Origin: an uncultured Bacteroidota bacterium
GTDB taxonomy: Bacteria; Bacteroidota; Bacteroidia; Chitinophagales; Chitinophagaceae
Assembly (NCBI GenBank): GCA_902826165.1
Contig: CADEDV010000001.1
Span: 62,001 to 126,000, forward strand
Length of the DNA stretch: 64,000 bases
Reading direction: 5' to 3'
The position numbers were made by a program, and so were the translations under genes. The notes below the pieces were generated by a model. It ran no database searches and was not told the DNA's origin. It saw only the letters and a list, made by a program, of their open reading frames with translations. This document shows, in pieces, positions 61,238-64,000 of this stretch; the stretch's first letter is position 1, and each line of letters opens with the position of its first letter.

Positions 61238-63052
61238 ATGAAAATCAAGTTTTATCAATCAATAGCAGCCGTTTCACTGGTTGCAGTATTGACAACCGTT
61301 GGTTGTAAAAAATATACAGAAGTAGAACCTGTTTCGCAGTATAGTATCCCGCAGGCTTTTTCGGATGTGTCAAATGCCACCAATGCATTAATCGGTGTAT
61401 ATGATGAATTGCAGGGTGATAACGGATATGGCATCCGTATCAGTATGTATTATCCTTATGATTCGGATGAAGGTATTGTTAGCGGTAATATTGATAATGG
61501 CCGCCGGGGTGTGGGCCGTTACCAGTTATTACTGACCAATTCAGAAATTGCCAACCCTTTCCGCCAATTATACCGCGGGGTGGAGAAAGCAAATCTCTGT
61601 ATTGAGCAAATCCCATTAATGCCACAATACAGCAGCGGGTCGGCAGCTGACCAGGCAGCCCTAAAACGTTTGCATGGAGAAGCACTGGTGTTGCGGGCAC
61701 AGTATTTATTCCAATTAATGCTGAACTGGGGTGATGTACCAGCACCTATGATACCTGCTTACAAACAACCTGATCTTTTTATTCCTCCAACCGACAGGGA
61801 TTCTACTTATGATAAACTGATAGCCGACCTGGCTATTGCAAGAGATTTGTTGCCCTGGAGAACCGATGCTGGTCCAAGAAACGAACGCATCACCAAAGGT
61901 GTTGCTAAAGCACTGAGAGCAAAGATGGCCTTATTCCGTGGGGGGTATTCTTTACGGAAGAACGGACAAATGGAACGGAGAAGCGATTTTCTTACCTATT
62001 ATAATATCGCAAAACAAGAATGCGAAGAACTGATGGCAAGAAGGGATCAGCATACACTGAACCCCAGCTATTCAGATATCTGGAGAAAAGTAACCTCTTT
62101 TACGTATGATCCGCAGGGGGAGATCATTTTTGAAGTAGGTGCCGGTGGTGGTAATGGTAATAGTGACAGCCGGATGGGTAATTATGATGGTCCAAATCTG
62201 AGCAATGCATCAAGATACGGTGCTGGTGGTGGTGGTATTGTAATGCTGCCCAGCTATTTCTATGCTTTTGATTCAGTTGATACACGCCGTGATGTAACAG
62301 TTACGCATTACCAGGTTACATCTGCTACCAATATTAAAAGTCAGCGTCGCTTAGGTGAATTGAATACCGGTAAGTACCGTCGTGACTGGAGGGTTCCTCT
62401 GTTACCAGGTACGGTATTAAATGTGGGATACAACTGGGCTATGATCCGTTTCTCTGATGTATTATTAATGTATGCAGAAGCAGTGAACGAGATCAATAAC
62501 GGACCGAATGCCGCGGCTATTGCTGCTTTTGAAGAAGTAAGAAAGAGAGCTTATGCAGGAAATACCGGATTGATAGGTGCGACGCCAACTGATAAGACGG
62601 GATTCTTTAATGCAATCGTAAATGAACGGTATCTTGAATTTGGTCATGAAGGTATCCGCAAGTATGACCTGCTTCGCTGGAACCTGCTGGCTGCAAAGAT
62701 TGCAGAAACAAGAACAAAGATTCAGCAGATCAGGGACCGGGTAGCTCCTTATAATAATGTGCCACAGTATATCTATTGGAGAAATAATGGGGAAGAAATT
62801 CAGTATTATGCAGGTGTTGGTGCACCGGCTACCGCACAACCTTTCTGGAGACCCACACAGGTGCCTTCACCAACCACAGGATGGACAAGAACAGACTGGG
62901 CTCAACATCTTAATGCAAATGCTATTGATGGAAGACCATTATGGCAGGGCTTTGCCTTCTATTTTGTTCCGGGTAAAAGTGAATTATTCCCGTTTGACCA
63001 GGCTACACTTTCTTCTTACCAGGGGAAACTGCAGCAGAATCCTGGTTATTGA
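61238..63052 (+). CDS. SusD/RagB-family glycan-binding lipoprotein
   Basis: 604 aa. Lipoprotein signal with Cys23 (LTTVGCKKYTEVEP). SusD-like architecture: N-terminal TPR-bearing helices with NLCIEQIPLMPQ and ALVLRAQYLFQLMLNWGDVPA, a central domain, and the C-terminal MIRFSDVLLMYAEAVNEINN, VNERYLEFGHEGIRKYDLLRW and FPFDQATLSSYQGKLQQNPGY, a strong SusD end. It captures oligosaccharides at the surface and hands them to SusC. It is followed by a strong stem-loop, which may set the level of the pectate lyase below that of SusCD. Confidence 0.94.
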   Translation: MKIKFYQSIAAVSLVAVLTTVGCKKYTEVEPVSQYSIPQAFSDVSNATNALIGVYDELQGDNGYGIRISMYYPYDSDEGIVSGNIDNGRRGVGRYQLLLTNSEIANPFRQLYRGVEKANLCIEQIPLMPQYSSGSAADQAALKRLHGEALVLRAQYLFQLMLNWGDVPAPMIPAYKQPDLFIPPTDRDSTYDKLIADLAIARDLLPWRTDAGPRNERITKGVAKALRAKMALFRGGYSLRKNGQMERRSDFLTYYNIAKQECEELMARRDQHTLNPSYSDIWRKVTSFTYDPQGEIIFEVGAGGGNGNSDSRMGNYDGPNLSNASRYGAGGGGIVMLPSYFYAFDSVDTRRDVTVTHYQVTSATNIKSQRRLGELNTGKYRRDWRVPLLPGTVLNVGYNWAMIRFSDVLLMYAEAVNEINNGPNAAAIAAFEEVRKRAYAGNTGLIGATPTDKTGFFNAIVNERYLEFGHEGIRKYDLLRWNLLAAKIAETRTKIQQIRDRVAPYNNVPQYIYWRNNGEEIQYYAGVGAPATAQPFWRPTQVPSPTTGWTRTDWAQHLNANAIDGRPLWQGFAFYFVPGKSELFPFDQATLSSYQGKLQQNPGY

Positions 63053-63088
63053 TGAATGATATGTAAACGATTCTCGTGTGTTTTCGTA

Positions 63089-63160
63089 AAGGCTGCTTAT
63101 CCGAAGTAAACCAGTTTAGCAGAGGCAGGTTTACCCAGTGGAATAAGCAGCCTTATTTTT
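63089..63160 (+). terminator. strong terminator/attenuator between susD and pectate lyase gene
   Basis: AAGGCTGCTTAT (63089-63100) pairs perfectly over 12 bp with ATAAGCAGCCTT (63143-63154), followed by ATTTTT. Inside the loop lies a second perfect pair, GTAAACC (63106-63112) with GGTTTAC (63128-63134). It can end transcription or partially reduce it before the lyase gene. Confidence 0.85.
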
Positions 63161-63192
63161 ACCGGTTACGTCTGTTTTAATACACAACAGCA

Positions 63193-64000
63193 ATGACTAC
63201 ATTTAAAAAGATAGTTACAGGAAGCTTTTGCGGATTATTATTATTGTCGTGCAATGCACAAAAACAGGCAATGCCTGCTGGTGAAACTGACCAGCCAATC
63301 GCCTTTCCCGGAGCTGAAGGTTTTGGCAAATTTGCAACGGGCGGCCGTGGTGGAACTGTTTATATTGTCAGTAACCTCGATGACAAAGGCCCGGGCAGTT
63401 TCCGGGACGCAGCTGAGGCAAAAGGAAAACGAATAATTGTTTTTGCAGTCTCCGGCACAATACATCTTGCATCAAAACTATCTATAAAAGGGGATGTAAC
63501 TATTGCAGGACAAACAGCCCCTGGTGATGGAATTTGTCTCGCTGATTATTCCGTTTCATTAGGGGGTGATAATATCATTTTACGGTACATGCGTTTCCGG
63601 ATGGGAGATAAAAATCAAAAAGGAGGCATGGTGGATGGAAATGGCGGTGATGATGCATTCGGTAGTTTTAAGAGAAAACATATCATTATTGACCACTGTA
63701 GTATGAGCTGGAGTACCGATGAAGTGTTTTCTGTGTATGGTGGTGACAGTACTACATTACAATGGAACCTGATCAGCGAACCGCTTAATTATTCGTATCA
63801 TTTTGAAACCGGGGATAAAGACTGGGAACATCATGGCTTTGGTGGTATCTGGGGTGGCCTTCATTTATCAGCACACCATAATTTATTTGCCCATTGCATC
63901 AATCGTACTCCAAGATTCAACGGGATAAGGCATACGCCAACAGAATTTGTTGATTACCGCAACAATGTTATTTATAACTGGGGAGGTAATAATATCTATG
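63193..64000 (+). CDS. pectate lyase lipoprotein (3' partial)
   Basis: 269 residues are visible before the right edge; no stop is met. Lipoprotein signal (GSFCGLLLLSCNAQ). The mature part begins PIAFPGAEGFGKFATGGRGGTVYIVSNLDDKGPGSFRDAAEAKGKRIIVFAVSGTIHL, the standard opening of Bacteroidota pectate lyases of the PL1 parallel beta-helix type, followed by TIAGQTAPGDGICL, IIIDHCSMSWSTDEVFSVYG and the HHNLFAHCINRTPRFNG turn with the catalytic-region Arg. Such enzymes cleave polygalacturonate by beta-elimination at the cell surface. It is the last visible gene of the susCD locus. The PL family number is from memory of the fold and unproven. Confidence 0.88.
   Translation, partial: MTTFKKIVTGSFCGLLLLSCNAQKQAMPAGETDQPIAFPGAEGFGKFATGGRGGTVYIVSNLDDKGPGSFRDAAEAKGKRIIVFAVSGTIHLASKLSIKGDVTIAGQTAPGDGICLADYSVSLGGDNIILRYMRFRMGDKNQKGGMVDGNGGDDAFGSFKRKHIIIDHCSMSWSTDEVFSVYGGDSTTLQWNLISEPLNYSYHFETGDKDWEHHGFGGIWGGLHLSAHHNLFAHCINRTPRFNGIRHTPTEFVDYRNNVIYNWGGNNIY

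Noticed and set aside
63200..63465. Short ORFs on both strands at the start of the pectate lyase gene
   Set aside because: They overlap the clear pectate lyase reading frame that runs open from 63193 to the window edge.

Overview
The window looks like a chromosomal segment of a Bacteroidota, most likely a Chitinophagaceae-type soil or freshwater bacterium. This rests on a SusC/SusD pair, exported and lipoprotein glycanases, and a Reg_prop-type sensor. It also rests on DUF4286, the tiny ribosomal protein Thx, a methionine synthase split in two, and several Bacteroidota-type promoters (TTTG, about 19 nt, TAnnTTTG). GC content looks moderate. There is no rRNA operon, CRISPR array, prophage or classical IS. 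Identification is from reading the translations only; no database search was possible.

Layout. 1-4.2 kb: the end of a galactan/pectin side-chain locus, a GH2-GH53 two-enzyme fusion (cut by the left edge) followed by galactokinase. 4.2-9 kb: a nonsense-interrupted small gene, a membrane-anchored orphan, an HD hydrolase, an OB-fold-like protein and two metallo-beta-lactamase-fold hydrolases. 9-12 kb: rplM-rpsI-rpsB-tsf with a strong terminator. 12-18.1 kb: a minus-strand series (OmpA-like protein, exported orphans, DUF1772-like membrane protein, beta-barrel, two cytochromes c, a 56-aa micro-protein, VOC protein), probably read mainly from a well-formed promoter in front of the OmpA gene. 18.2-18.65 kb: tRNA-Arg(CCT) with a tiny GIY-YIG endonuclease element between it and a displaced copy of its own 5' half. 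18.7-31.3 kb: VOC lipoprotein-like protein, membrane protein, DUF6770-like protein, M48 protease, GH20 hexosaminidase, di-heme peroxidase, SRPBCC protein, helicase-nuclease and an Ig-like lipoprotein. 31.4-36 kb: recR, then metH in two halves with a 32-aa membrane micro-ORF exactly between them. 36-42.6 kb: minus-strand cluster with GH97 (SusB-like), SemiSWEET, MFS transporter, HAD phosphatase, LemA, DUF3137 and a LOG-family protein. 42.6-50 kb: exonuclease III, DUF2339, DUF4286, HU, Thx, coiled-coil protein, pyrH, hemerythrin. 50-56.6 kb: a large propeller sensor with a degenerate kinase core, a LytTR/LytS-type pair and an orphan. 56.6-64 kb: LacI-type regulator, SusC, SusD and a pectate lyase running off the right edge.

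How it works together. Both ends point to pectin use: galactan cleavage and galactose phosphorylation on the left; a pectate lyase with SusCD under a probable LacI operator on the right. The most unusual feature is the GIY-YIG/tRNA-Arg arrangement at 18.2-18.65 kb. The endonuclease ORF starts 2 nt after a displaced tRNA 5' half and takes its stop codon from the intact tRNA. Other points of note are the micro-ORF coupled to both metH halves, a GC-rich palindrome inserted in frame in the helicase gene, an RGG-like tail on ribosomal protein S2, and the sensor kinase without its phospho-acceptor histidine.
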